Assembly: GCA_934757245.1 (NCBI GenBank)
Contig: CAKVLH010000014.1
Location: 1 to 50,180, forward strand
Direction of reading: 5' to 3'
Source: an uncultured Candidatus Melainabacteria bacterium
GTDB taxonomy: Bacteria > Cyanobacteriota > Vampirovibrionia > Gastranaerophilales > Gastranaerophilaceae
Length of the DNA: 50,180 nt
The notes beneath the pieces were generated by a model. It saw nothing but the letters and a program-made list of their open reading frames with translations. It did not search any database and was not told the DNA's origin. Below, piece by piece: positions 9,394 through 17,482 of this stretch. The translations under genes were made by a program, and so were the position numbers. How positions within the stretch are numbered: the first letter of the stretch is position 1; each line of letters starts with the position of its first letter.

Positions 9394-9537
9394 GTTATTG
9401 GTGCAAAAAATTGCACCCTACCATCTTTCAATGGAAAATTGAAAGTGGAAAATGGAAAATTGTATTAAATAATTTTCAATTGTCCATTTTTCATTTTCAA
9501 TTTAGAAAAGTAGGGTGCAATTTTTTGCACCAATAAC
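9394..9537. repeat. 144-bp nested palindromic element (MITE-like)
   Basis: Terminal arms 9394-9421 and 9510-9537 are 28-base perfect inverted repeats. Each arm is itself a hairpin (GGTGCAA...TTGCACC). The interior holds a second, imperfect palindrome of TTGAAAATGGAAAATTG type. No coding potential is evident. The GGTGCAA/TTGCACC module recurs in the terminator at 28574-28603. A small non-autonomous element or a complex terminator are both possible. The rest of the rpoD-to-9637 gap is promoter. Confidence 0.75.
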
Positions 9538-9573
9538 TACCCATTTTTAAATTTAACAAAACATAACAAACCA

Positions 9574-9602
9574 TTGGACTTTAAGCATGTTTAAAATATA
9601 AT
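9574..9602 (+). promoter_or_regulatory. Predicted promoter of the coiled-coil gene
   Basis: TTGGAC (9574-9579), 17 bases, TATAAT (9597-9602). The start is predicted near 9609, followed by a GAGGGAG ribosome site before the ATG at 9637. Confidence 0.65.
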
Positions 9603-9636
9603 TGTTCTTGAAGTAAACCTATGAGGGAGTAACAAT

Positions 9637-10227
9637 ATGCCGAATAACGAAAGTGTTGGGAAAAAGATTGTAGAAGCTTTGAAAAAACAAGCTGAAACTA
9701 TGGATATACAAGAAGAACAAATGGATAGTTTTTCTTCAAATTCTGATGATGTTTTTACATCATCAGCACCAGTGCAAGAAGAAGATGATTTCTTTGCAGA
9801 ACCTGTAAAACCTGCAAAAACAACAAATTTCTTTGATGATATTGAAGAAGAAAAAGACCCATTCTTTGCAGAGCCAAAAACCGTAAGTTCACCAATCACA
9901 GAACCTGTAAGTGAACAATTTGAAATGCCTGCAAATATTACAGTTTTGAAAAAGTTAATTTCTCAATTGCCAAGTGGTGTTTCAAGACACACAGGTGCTC
10001 AAATCATTAAACAAACTATGGAAGCTTTAGGAATTTCTATGAAGAGTGTTTTACAAGATGCTCAACAAGTTCAAGAAAACTTAAAAGTTTCTGCAAGAGA
10101 ATGCCAAGCTTCAATTCAAGAATACAAAAAACAAATTTTGACTCTTGAAAAACAATCTCAAAGCTATCAAAAACAATATTCAGCTTTGAATGATTTGATT
10201 AGCTTGTTTATTCAAACTACGAAGTAA
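9637..10227 (+). CDS. Coiled-coil hypothetical protein
   Basis: A 196-residue protein. Residues 1-95 are acidic and low-complexity with repeated DDFFAEP / DPFFAEP motifs, probably disordered and possibly short binding motifs. Residues 96-145 form a conserved-looking helical block (ITVLKKLISQLPSGVSRHTG). Residues 145-196 are Gln-rich and strongly helical, ending in a coiled coil. There is no signal peptide or membrane segment, so it is cytoplasmic. I do not recognise a named family; the repeated FFAEP tags suggest it docks onto a partner. It has its own promoter and terminator. Confidence 0.75.
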   Translation: MPNNESVGKKIVEALKKQAETMDIQEEQMDSFSSNSDDVFTSSAPVQEEDDFFAEPVKPAKTTNFFDDIEEEKDPFFAEPKTVSSPITEPVSEQFEMPANITVLKKLISQLPSGVSRHTGAQIIKQTMEALGISMKSVLQDAQQVQENLKVSARECQASIQEYKKQILTLEKQSQSYQKQYSALNDLISLFIQTTK

Positions 10228-10250
10228 TTAAAAATAAAAATTTATAATAA

Positions 10251-10287
10251 AAAAAACATTGAAGATAAGCTCTTCAATGTTTTTTTA
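10251..10287. terminator. Bidirectional intrinsic terminator
   Basis: Stem ACATTGAAGA (10256-10265) pairs with TCTTCAATGT (10271-10280). It is bracketed by an A-run on the left and a T-run on the right, so it works for both convergent genes (ending at 10227 and 10302). Confidence 0.85.
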
Positions 10288-10301
10288 TTTGTTTTTAAAA
10301 C

Positions 10302-10754
10302 TTAAATTCCTTCATCACTGGAAGCATCATCCTCACTTGTTGTCGGTGTCGCAACTTTTACTCCCATTGATTCTAAGGCTGCGCGAGCTTTAGGTGCTAA
10401 TGCCGTATCAGAAAAGTTTTCCAAAATGGTTTGATAACATTCAATGGCTTCAGGTTTCATTTCGCGTAATTTATAAATATTACCGGCCTTGTAATAAAGC
10501 GGCGCAAGCTCAGTAGAAGATGATACAAGCATTTGGTTATCCAATTTGATTTTAATTCCAATCAATGTTTCATTATCTTGTGGAGATAATAACGCACGAC
10601 CATAAATCTTTTCGGTTAATTTGTCTATATTGTCTGACATTTCAGCTATAGTTTCTTTAGAAAGTTTTGAAGATTTTTTTGCAGCAGATACATCTAACGA
10701 AATTGCTGATAATAGCAAAAATCCCACTAATATTGATAACAAAATTCTTTTCAT
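10302..10754 (-). CDS. Small secreted protein with a TPR-like repeat
   Basis: The start is taken at MKRILLSILVGFLLLSAISL, not at the TTG codon four codons upstream, because the only ribosome site (GGAG) lies within those four codons, six bases before the ATG. A typical signal peptide ends near SAA at residues 23-25. The mature part is about 125 residues and contains one clear TPR-like helix pair (LYYKAGNIYKLREMKPEAIECYQ) and a C-terminal acidic Ser/Asp tail. It is probably a periplasmic tetratricopeptide-type protein. Function unknown. Confidence 0.7.
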   Translation of the reverse strand: MKRILLSILVGFLLLSAISLDVSAAKKSSKLSKETIAEMSDNIDKLTEKIYGRALLSPQDNETLIGIKIKLDNQMLVSSSTELAPLYYKAGNIYKLREMKPEAIECYQTILENFSDTALAPKARAALESMGVKVATPTTSEDDASSDEGI

Positions 10755-10773
10755 TTTATACTCCAATGATATT

Positions 10774-10802
10774 ATTATATCCTATTTCCTTTTTGCTTGC
10801 AA
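10774..10802 (-). promoter_or_regulatory. Predicted promoter of the small secreted protein gene
   Basis: On the minus strand TTGCAA (10797-10802), 17 bases, TATAAT (10774-10779), about 20 bases before the ATG at 10754. Confidence 0.65.
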
Positions 10803-10839
10803 TGAAAGCAAATTCCTCCATATTAATTATAATAAAAAG

Positions 10840-10869
10840 TTGATTTTTGTGTTCAATTAAATGTATGAT
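10840..10869 (+). promoter_or_regulatory. Predicted leaderless nagZ promoter
   Basis: TTGATT (10840-10845), 18 bases, TATGAT (10864-10869), then exactly six bases to an in-frame ATG at 10876. No ribosome site precedes either possible ATG (10861 or 10876). Confidence 0.45.
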
Positions 10870-10875
10870 TGTTTT

Positions 10876-11814
10876 ATGAAAAAATTAGTTTATCAAATGT
10901 TTATTTTAGGAACAGGTGAAGCTTTAGATGAAGCTTTAAAAAAAGGTTTAGGCGGAGTTATTTTTTTCACTAAAGATATTCAATCAAGAGAGCAATTTAA
11001 AAATTTAGTTAGTGGTATTAAGTCTAAATCACTAATTCCGCCATTTTTATCAATTGATCAAGAAGGCGGACGCGTAGAAAGAACCGAAAATATTCACCCG
11101 CGTTATTTATCGCCAAGATTTGCATTCCAAGAAGGTGAAGACTTTTTGCATGAACAGAGCGAAAAAATCGCGTTGGAGTTAAAAGATTACGGATTGAATT
11201 TAAACTTTGCGCCTTGTGCGGATGTTAATACTAATCCGAATAATCCGATTATTGGCGAACGCTCGTTTTCATCCAACACAGATGATGTTATAAAGGGCAT
11301 CAATATTGTATCAGAAGAATTTAGAAAAAATGGAATTATTCCATGTCTAAAACATTTCCCAGGACATGGTGATGCGGATAAAGACAGTCATTTAACGCTC
11401 CCTTGTATTGATTTGCCACTAAACGAAATGGAAGAAATACATATTCGTCCATTTAAAGAAAAAGCTGATATGATTATGGTTGCTCATTTGCATTGTACTT
11501 GTTTTGATAAGAATGTGATTCCTGCCTCATTAAGCAAAAATGCTGTAGGTTATTTAAGAAACAATATTGGCTATAATGGCGTTGTTATAACTGATGACAT
11601 GGTAATGAAAGGTGTTCAAAATTTTGGTGCAGTTGAAGCGTGCATAATGGCAATTGAAGCCGGTGTTGATATGTTTATATATAGAAACGCCAATAAAGAA
11701 ACTATCGGAATTATAGAAGAAGTTATTAAGAGAGTGGAAAATAGTGAGAGTCTAAAAGAGCGTGTCTTGGCTTCAAATAAACGAATTGCGGAATTAAAAA
11801 GTAAATTTTTGTAA
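10876..11814 (+). CDS. nagZ: Beta-N-acetylhexosaminidase NagZ (GH3)
   Basis: Removes N-acetylglucosamine from muropeptides during peptidoglycan recycling. The 312-residue protein (from MKKLVYQMF) has the GH3 fold signatures: IDQEGGRV at 60-67, the KHFPGHG motif at 159-165 followed by D170-S171-H172 (catalytic His/Asp dyad of NagZ), and the nucleophile in VITDDM (D240). The N-terminus could instead begin five codons earlier at 10861, but that ATG overlaps the predicted -10 box. No signal peptide is present, which agrees with a cytoplasmic recycling enzyme. Confidence 0.92.
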   Translation: MKKLVYQMFILGTGEALDEALKKGLGGVIFFTKDIQSREQFKNLVSGIKSKSLIPPFLSIDQEGGRVERTENIHPRYLSPRFAFQEGEDFLHEQSEKIALELKDYGLNLNFAPCADVNTNPNNPIIGERSFSSNTDDVIKGINIVSEEFRKNGIIPCLKHFPGHGDADKDSHLTLPCIDLPLNEMEEIHIRPFKEKADMIMVAHLHCTCFDKNVIPASLSKNAVGYLRNNIGYNGVVITDDMVMKGVQNFGAVEACIMAIEAGVDMFIYRNANKETIGIIEEVIKRVENSESLKERVLASNKRIAELKSKFL

Positions 11815-11923
11815 ATTTTTATCCGTCAACTAGCAAAAAAATTTATTTACGCGTTTTAGAACAAATGGATGGTTGATAAATTCTAAAATATGATATAATT
11901 AATAAATAAAAGCGAGGTAAAAC

Positions 11924-12259
11924 ATGAGTGAAATTAATGGTCCAAAATTTAGTGTTAATCAAGTAAATTTTAGTGGAGTTCAAAAGCCTCAAGTTGATGT
12001 TCCACAACAAGCTCCTGTAGAAGCTGATGCCCCAAAAATTAGTGATTTTTCTGATCCGAAAGCAGAAGCTCTAGGTCGTTCAATGTTGTTTAAGGGTGCT
12101 GATGATACACAACATGATTTAAAAGTTTTATTAGATAACCCACAAATTGCAGAAAATTCAGATGACACATTTGAAACAGCTTTGAAAGTTGCTCAAGATG
12201 CCGGTGTTGCAAATCCATACGAAGAAGCTACAAGCTTTGCAACTACATCTATGAACTAA
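11924..12259 (+). CDS. Small hypothetical protein, possibly lineage-specific
   Basis: A 111-residue acidic protein with no signal peptide or membrane segment. Residues 1-40 are low-complexity and Pro/Gln-rich with a VNQVNFSG motif near residues 10-17. The rest looks helical (DFSDPKAEALGRSMLF, ETALKVAQDAG). It has a GCGAGG ribosome site and an extended -10 promoter (TGATATAAT at 11891-11899). I do not recognise it. The N-terminal F-x-G motif resembles that of the glucanotransferase in this window. Confidence 0.65.
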   Translation: MSEINGPKFSVNQVNFSGVQKPQVDVPQQAPVEADAPKISDFSDPKAEALGRSMLFKGADDTQHDLKVLLDNPQIAENSDDTFETALKVAQDAGVANPYEEATSFATTSMN

Positions 12260-12269
12260 TAAAAATTTA

Positions 12270-12358
12270 AAACAAAAATTGTACTCTACAATAAAAAAAT
12301 AAAATATATTCTGTTTTGAGCATATTTTATTAGAACTTGTAGAGTACAATTTTTGTTT
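12270..12358 (+). terminator. Long hairpin downstream of the small hypothetical
   Basis: Arms 12270-12290 and 12338-12358 are perfect 21-base inverted repeats (core TTGTACTCTACA), enclosing a second AT-only stem (12298-12307 with 12322-12331). The 3' arm ends in a T-rich run. It is much longer than an ordinary terminator and lies 11 bases after the stop codon. Confidence 0.7.
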
Positions 12359-12375
12359 CATTATTATCATTCTCT

Positions 12376-12404
12376 TTGCCCAAATTATAATTATATGCTA
12401 TTAT
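12376..12404 (+). promoter_or_regulatory. Predicted thyX promoter
   Basis: TTGCCC (12376-12381), 17 bases, TGC-TATTAT (-10 at 12399-12404, extended). The start is predicted near 12411, with GGGGA before the ATG. Confidence 0.65.
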
Positions 12405-12437
12405 GAATAAAAAATATCAATGGAGAAATAGGGGAAT

Positions 12438-13133
12438 ATGGAAAATAACAACAAGCCGGTGGTTAATTTAATTTCTAAGCCGGAGAATATGTTAAAGACT
12501 ATTTATACAGCAGCTAGAACTTGTTATAGTGCTGATACACCGTTTAACATTTACAATAGCACCGATGACGAAGAAAAAATGCTTAAGCTTATTGAAAGAG
12601 TAATTTCTTCAGGTCATTATTCTGTTATTGAGCACATTCAAGTTACATTTGCAATATCAAATGTTTCAAGAGCTTGTACTCACCAATTCGTACGCCATCG
12701 CCACATGTCGTTTTCTCAAAAATCTCAAAGATATGTTAAAGAAAAAGGACAATTTGATTATTTGATTCCACCTACAATTGCGCGTGATGAAGAATTGAAA
12801 GCAAAATTTGAAAACTTTATGGAAGAAATTTCTAAAAAATATTTGGAATTCACAGAAGCTGGAATTCCGGCTGAAGACGCAAGAGCGGTTCTTCCTAACG
12901 CAGCTTCTACTTCTATAGTTGCAAGTTTAAACTTGAGAGAAATGATACATTTGGCAAATTTAAGACTTTGCACACGTGCTCAGTATGAAATCCGTTCTAT
13001 GATTAAAATGATGTGCGACGAATTAATTAAGGAAGAAGCATGGCTTAAACCTTATTTAGTTCCAAAATGCGAACGCTTAGGTTATTGTGATGAAGACAAA
13101 TCTTGCGGAAGGATGCCAAAATTAGGACAATGA
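12438..13133 (+). CDS. thyX: Flavin-dependent thymidylate synthase ThyX
   Basis: Methylates dUMP to dTMP using methylene-tetrahydrofolate and FAD/NADPH. The diagnostic RHRxxS motif is at residues 86-91 (RHRHMSFSQKSQR). Other family segments include EHIQVTFAI and NLREMIHLANLRL. The 231-residue length is typical. The C-terminus carries a four-Cys cluster within CERLGYCDEDKSCGR, unusual but not unknown among ThyX proteins. It overlaps the next gene by four bases (ATGA), so the two are coupled. Confidence 0.95.
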   Translation: MENNNKPVVNLISKPENMLKTIYTAARTCYSADTPFNIYNSTDDEEKMLKLIERVISSGHYSVIEHIQVTFAISNVSRACTHQFVRHRHMSFSQKSQRYVKEKGQFDYLIPPTIARDEELKAKFENFMEEISKKYLEFTEAGIPAEDARAVLPNAASTSIVASLNLREMIHLANLRLCTRAQYEIRSMIKMMCDELIKEEAWLKPYLVPKCERLGYCDEDKSCGRMPKLGQ

Positions 13134-13924
13134 GAGCTTTAGGAATTTTACTTTCAATATTATTTTTAATACTTGTTGCTGTTTATTTCATATTTATTAA
13201 ACCGGAAAAATATGAAGATGCAGATTTGTATGATGAAATTCTACACAGAGGAAAGTTAAAAGTCGGCATTAACACTGATTCTAAACCTTTTGGCTTTATG
13301 GACAAAGATTGGAAAATCGTCGGATATGACGCAGATTTGGCACATTACATGGCTCAATATATTTTAAAAAATCCGGATGCGGTTGAATTTTATCCTGTAA
13401 CTCCTGCTAATAGAATGTTAAAAGTTTCAACAGGCGAATTGGATATGGTAATTGCGACAGTTACAATAACTCCGCAAAGACAGGAAATCATTAATTTTTC
13501 AGTACCGTATGATTACGCAGGACAAGCGCTTTTAGTACGTTCTAATAGCAAAATTACATCACTTGCAGATTTATCAGGTCAAAATGTTGGTGTTGTTTTT
13601 GGAACGACCGCGGAAAAAAACATGCTCGCACTAGCACCTGATGCCACAGTTATTGGGTTTAGAAACTACCGTACTGCATACGAAGCCTTAAAAGCCGGCA
13701 AAATCGACGCATTAACATCTGACGATACGATTTTGAGTGCATTTGCATTTGAAGATAATTCGGTTAGACTTCTGCCTAAAAGATATACCAGAGAACCTTA
13801 TGGAATTGCGATAAGAAAAGGCAAAGGCACAGTTAGGTTGAAAGAAAATGTTGATTTTGCGATTGGTGATATGAAACAAAAAAACGTAATAGTTCGCATG
13901 CGTCGCAAATGGGGCTTGAAATAG
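13130..13924 (+). CDS. Periplasmic solute-binding protein, family 3 (amino-acid type)
   Basis: The chosen start is the ATG overlapping the thyX stop (MRALGILLSILFLILVAVYF); the frame extends nine codons further up but only inside thyX. A single hydrophobic segment at 3-22 has no clear signal-peptidase site, so it may stay anchored in the membrane. The rest is a bacterial extracellular solute-binding family 3 domain: LKVGINTDSKPFGF, VGYDADLAHYMA, ELDMVIATVTITPQR, INFSVPY, LADLSGQNVGVV and GKIDALTSDD. These bind amino acids or small polar ligands for ABC importers; no permease or ATPase gene is adjacent. Next on the strand is a metal-dependent hydrolase. Confidence 0.88.
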   Translation: MRALGILLSILFLILVAVYFIFIKPEKYEDADLYDEILHRGKLKVGINTDSKPFGFMDKDWKIVGYDADLAHYMAQYILKNPDAVEFYPVTPANRMLKVSTGELDMVIATVTITPQRQEIINFSVPYDYAGQALLVRSNSKITSLADLSGQNVGVVFGTTAEKNMLALAPDATVIGFRNYRTAYEALKAGKIDALTSDDTILSAFAFEDNSVRLLPKRYTREPYGIAIRKGKGTVRLKENVDFAIGDMKQKNVIVRMRRKWGLK

Positions 13925-13942
13925 GTTTTCGGAGAATTAATT

Positions 13943-14596
13943 ATGAATATCAAATATTTAGGTCATAGCGCTTTTGAAATTGAAACTTCAAATAGAAAAA
14001 AGATTTTAATAGACCCTTTTTTAGTTGTAGCGCCAAATTATAAACCACAAAATATCAGCGATATTTTTGTAACACATGCGCATGGCGACCACTTGGGCAG
14101 TGCAATTGAGATTGCAAAATCAAACGGTGCAACAATTACAGCGGTTTTTGAGTTAGCAAATTATGCAGCAAAACATGGCGCTAAAACCATTGATATGGGC
14201 TTAGGTGCTTGGAGAGAATATGATTGGGGCAGAGTCATTTTAACTCCGGCATTTCATTCAAGTTCTTTCGCGGATGGTAGTTATGGCGGATGTCCTTGTG
14301 GGTTTGTATTTGAAATTGATGGTCAAACAATTTACCATGCCGGCGATACTTGCTTGAATTCCGAAATGAAGATGATTGGCGAACTTTATCAACCGGATAT
14401 TGCAATGCTTCCAATTGGTGGCAAATACACAATGGATATTGAACACGCCGTTAAAGCCTCTGAATGGCTTGGAGTAAGCGAAGTTATCCCAATGCATTAC
14501 AACACTTTCGAGGCCATAAGAGTTGATATTTCTGAGTTTGAACGCCAGATTAGAGAAGTCGGTAAAATTCCAAGAGTGTTACCAATTGAAGATTAG
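13943..14596 (+). CDS. UPF0173 metal-dependent hydrolase
   Basis: A 217-residue metallo-beta-lactamase-fold protein of the UPF0173 (YtkL-like) family. It starts MNIKYLGHSAFEIET and has the di-metal motif HAHGDH at 45-50, then YHAGDT and a late MHYNTF motif supplying further metal ligands. The substrate is unknown for the family. A GGAG ribosome site precedes the ATG. It converges with hemW, eight bases away. Confidence 0.92.
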   Translation: MNIKYLGHSAFEIETSNRKKILIDPFLVVAPNYKPQNISDIFVTHAHGDHLGSAIEIAKSNGATITAVFELANYAAKHGAKTIDMGLGAWREYDWGRVILTPAFHSSSFADGSYGGCPCGFVFEIDGQTIYHAGDTCLNSEMKMIGELYQPDIAMLPIGGKYTMDIEHAVKASEWLGVSEVIPMHYNTFEAIRVDISEFERQIREVGKIPRVLPIED

Positions 14597-14604
14597 CTAA
14601 AAAC

Positions 14605-15684
14605 TTAATTTATAAATTCTGCTAATATCACATTACTAAGCAAAAAGCCTTTCAGATTGAATTTAAAACCTTGTGGTGTGCGCTCAAAAAACTCGGCATA
14701 CTTTTGCAAAACATTTATATAACGAGCTTCAAAATCAACATTAAAGCGTTCTTTTATGCGTGCGCAATTAATTCCTTCTGTCTTTCTAAACCCCAAAAAG
14801 ATTTCTTCTTCCAATTTTTCTTCTTCTGACAAAATATGTCCAATTTCATGTGTGGAAGGTTTTTCCATATATTCTTCAAGCGTTGTAAAATTCGAATACC
14901 TAGCTCCGTCCAAATACCCATGCGCAGCTACACCAAAACCATAATATTCATTATTATCCCAATAATTCAAATTATGACGCGATTCAAAACCTTTTTGCGC
15001 AAAATTACTTACTTCATAACGGTAAAAGCCGTTTTGTTCCAATTTTTGATTAATTAATTCATACATATCTGCTTGAATATCATCATCAGGAACATTAGGT
15101 GGATTTTTACCCCAAAAAGAATTTGTTTCTATTTTTAAACCGTAAGTTGAAATATGTTGAATGCCAAGTTCTAAAAATTTCTCTAAATCAGAAGATAGTT
15201 TTTCTAAAGTTTGAGTAGGCAAACCATAAATTAAATCAACGCTTATATTTTCAAAACCAGGTTGTTTTGCAAGATTAACTGTTTCTACGATTTGCGCAGA
15301 ATTATGCCGTCTGCCAATTAATTTTAAAATCTCATCATCAAAAGTTTGTGAACCGATACTCAAACGGTTTATACCAATTTGTTTTAAACCTGCTAAATAC
15401 TCTTGCGTCGCATCATCCGGATTGAGTTCAAGTGTTACTTCTGCGTTTTGAGCCAGTTTAAATTTATTGATAACTTTTTTAAGTAGTTCTATTGGAACAA
15501 GAGAAGGTGTGCCTCCGCCAAAATAAAGCGTTCTAAGTTGTTCGCCCTTATAATTATCAGAAATATCTTTAAGCAATGCAAAAATATAACCTGTTATTAA
15601 TTCGGGGCAATTAAACGACACGAAAGAACAATATTTGCATTTTGATTTACAAAACGGGATGTGAATATAAGCGCTACCTGCCAT
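14605..15684 (-). CDS. hemW: Radical SAM heme chaperone HemW-type protein
   Basis: A 359-residue radical SAM protein with the [4Fe-4S] Cys triad C12-x3-C16-x2-C19, the TLYFGGGTPS motif, SIGSQTFDDEIL, and the LIYGLPTQT segment. HemW-type proteins carry heme to target proteins and lack the coproporphyrinogen oxidase activity of true HemN. HemN also has extra N-terminal residues that are missing here. It lies two bases after ftsQ and is the last gene of the mur/fts cluster. A ribosome site overlaps the end of ftsQ. Confidence 0.88.
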   Translation of the reverse strand: MAGSAYIHIPFCKSKCKYCSFVSFNCPELITGYIFALLKDISDNYKGEQLRTLYFGGGTPSLVPIELLKKVINKFKLAQNAEVTLELNPDDATQEYLAGLKQIGINRLSIGSQTFDDEILKLIGRRHNSAQIVETVNLAKQPGFENISVDLIYGLPTQTLEKLSSDLEKFLELGIQHISTYGLKIETNSFWGKNPPNVPDDDIQADMYELINQKLEQNGFYRYEVSNFAQKGFESRHNLNYWDNNEYYGFGVAAHGYLDGARYSNFTTLEEYMEKPSTHEIGHILSEEEKLEEEIFLGFRKTEGINCARIKERFNVDFEARYINVLQKYAEFFERTPQGFKFNLKGFLLSNVILAEFIN

Positions 15685-15686
15685 GA

Positions 15687-16541
15687 TTACTCATCCAATT
15701 TTATATAATTAGAATCCCAACGCAAATCAACATATTTAACTTTTTTGTTAAGCATTTTTACTTGCGGAAGCAAAGACGGTAATCTGTGAATTTTGTCATA
15801 AGTTCCGGCATTAAAACTTCCCAGTCTTATATTAACCGTTGGTATTTTCACATAAACATCTTGAGGATTTCTATAATCAATGTATTCAACAGTTTCTCCT
15901 GATGCCATTTCAACAGTCATAGCAAGCTTTTTAAAATTATTGATTTTAGTTTTATCCCAATTTCGATAATCATCACCGCGTCCAAAAGTAAGAACGCGCA
16001 CAGTTTTAAATTCATTACTTAATGGCATATAATCATGTCCGATTAATTTGCCGTCAGATGAAAAGAATGCAATCGGTGCTACTTTTTCATCCGGCGCAAT
16101 CGTGATTACAGGAGTTCTTTCAATTATAATAATTTGCATTCTTGCCGGAAACCAAAAACGCCTTATATAAACATCTTGAATTGGGTCAAGTTGCATAATG
16201 CTCTTTTTGAGGTTATCAGTCTTAACCATAAAAATAGGTTTTAGCGGAACTTGATTGCGTCTTAGCGCTGAAAGAATTTTTTGCGAAGGTACAATCCTAT
16301 TATTTACAATCTCCAAAGCAGGACTGTTTAAGCTGTCAAAAGCGTTTGAGTGCAAACGCCATTGAGGCATTTTTAGAATAAAAATGCCAACGCATATCAA
16401 GCCAATTGTAATAAACAATTTCCACAAAGCGCGCAACTGATTAAGTCGTCTTTGCGACTTTCTAACTTGACGTTGCATTTTTGCTTGCTGTAAACGTCTA
16501 TTCTGGTGATATCTAGGATGTTCTTGTCCTTCGTTTGACAT
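15687..16541 (-). CDS. ftsQ: Cell division protein FtsQ (POTRA domain)
   Basis: A 284-residue bitopic protein: a very basic cytoplasmic N-terminus (about 40 residues rich in Arg and Gln), one membrane helix (LFITIGLICVGIFIL), then a periplasmic POTRA-like domain and a beta-domain (IYIRRFWFPARMQIIIIERTP-like segment). FtsQ links the early and late divisome and acts in septal peptidoglycan synthesis. The ATG shares one base with the ddl stop (TAATG), a strong sign of coupling. The assignment rests on topology and on position after murC-murB-ddl; the primary sequence is weakly conserved, as usual for FtsQ. Confidence 0.85.
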   Translation of the reverse strand: MSNEGQEHPRYHQNRRLQQAKMQRQVRKSQRRLNQLRALWKLFITIGLICVGIFILKMPQWRLHSNAFDSLNSPALEIVNNRIVPSQKILSALRRNQVPLKPIFMVKTDNLKKSIMQLDPIQDVYIRRFWFPARMQIIIIERTPVITIAPDEKVAPIAFFSSDGKLIGHDYMPLSNEFKTVRVLTFGRGDDYRNWDKTKINNFKKLAMTVEMASGETVEYIDYRNPQDVYVKIPTVNIRLGSFNAGTYDKIHRLPSLLPQVKMLNKKVKYVDLRWDSNYIKLDE

Positions 16542-17482
16542 TATTTATTTAATCCTACGCTATTAAGTATCATTAAAACAAGATTGTCATAATCTATTCC
16601 ACAAACCTTCGCTTGTGCCGGTAAATCACTTGTATCCGTCATACCCGGGTTTGTATTAATCTCCAAGAAATAAGGTTTATCGTCTTTTACCATAAAATCA
16701 ACTCTTGAAACCCCAGAACAACCTGCTGTTTCGTGTGCTTCAACTGCGATTTTCTTTGTTAATTCAGTTGCTTCTTTTGATAAGCCTGTTGCCGGAACGA
16801 TAAATTCTGACAAGCCTTTTGTATATTTTGCATCAAAATCATACCATTCAGTTTTCGTTCTAATTTCAAGAATTTCTGTCGCAAAAGCTTTACCGTCTTT
16901 TTCTAAAACGCCAACTGTTATAAAACAGCCATCAATAAATTCTTCAATCAAAACATCATCGTTATATTTTATAGCTTCGTCATAAGCAGCTTGTAATTCT
17001 TCCGGCTTATTAACTTTTGTCATACCAAAGCTTGAACCTTCTGAAACAGGTTTTGTAATTAAAGGATATTGAAGTCCTTCAACCGCCTTCATCAAATCCT
17101 CTCCTTTTCTTACAAAAGCGGATTTAATAAGAGGAATATTTTTGTTTGTAGAAAGAACTTTCTTTGTGTATTCTTTGTTCATACAAATTGCACTTGCCAT
17201 TACGCCACAACCTGTATAAGGGATTTTCATTATTTCTAAAACACCTTGAATACAGCCGTCTTCACCATATTTACCATGAAGAGTATTGTAAGCGTATTCA
17301 AATCCTTTTAAATCGTTCATAACGTTTGGTGAAACATCTACTATTTCAGCGTTTTTATAACCTAATCTGTGCAACGCGCCTAAGCAGTTTTTGCCGGAAC
17401 GTAATGAAACTTCACGTTCTGATGACATACCGCCACATAAAACTGCTATTTTTGCGTCTTTGTTTTGTATAGTATATTGCAT
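16541..17482 (-). CDS. ddl: D-alanine--D-alanine ligase
   Basis: ATP-grasp ligase making the D-Ala-D-Ala end of the peptidoglycan stem. 313 residues, the usual Ddl length. Motifs: AVLCGGMSSEREVSLRSG near the N-terminus, NTLHGKYGEDGCIQG, KPVSEGSSFGM in the ATP-grasp core, and YDFDAKY, whose Tyr is typical of D-Ala-D-Ala rather than D-Ala-D-Lac ligases. The C-terminal EINTNPGMT supplies metal ligands. The ATG has a GAGGAAG site and starts 37 bases inside the 3' end of murB. No later Met precedes the nucleotide-binding motif, so the overlap appears real. Confidence 0.95.
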   Translation of the reverse strand: MQYTIQNKDAKIAVLCGGMSSEREVSLRSGKNCLGALHRLGYKNAEIVDVSPNVMNDLKGFEYAYNTLHGKYGEDGCIQGVLEIMKIPYTGCGVMASAICMNKEYTKKVLSTNKNIPLIKSAFVRKGEDLMKAVEGLQYPLITKPVSEGSSFGMTKVNKPEELQAAYDEAIKYNDDVLIEEFIDGCFITVGVLEKDGKAFATEILEIRTKTEWYDFDAKYTKGLSEFIVPATGLSKEATELTKKIAVEAHETAGCSGVSRVDFMVKDDKPYFLEINTNPGMTDTSDLPAQAKVCGIDYDNLVLMILNSVGLNK

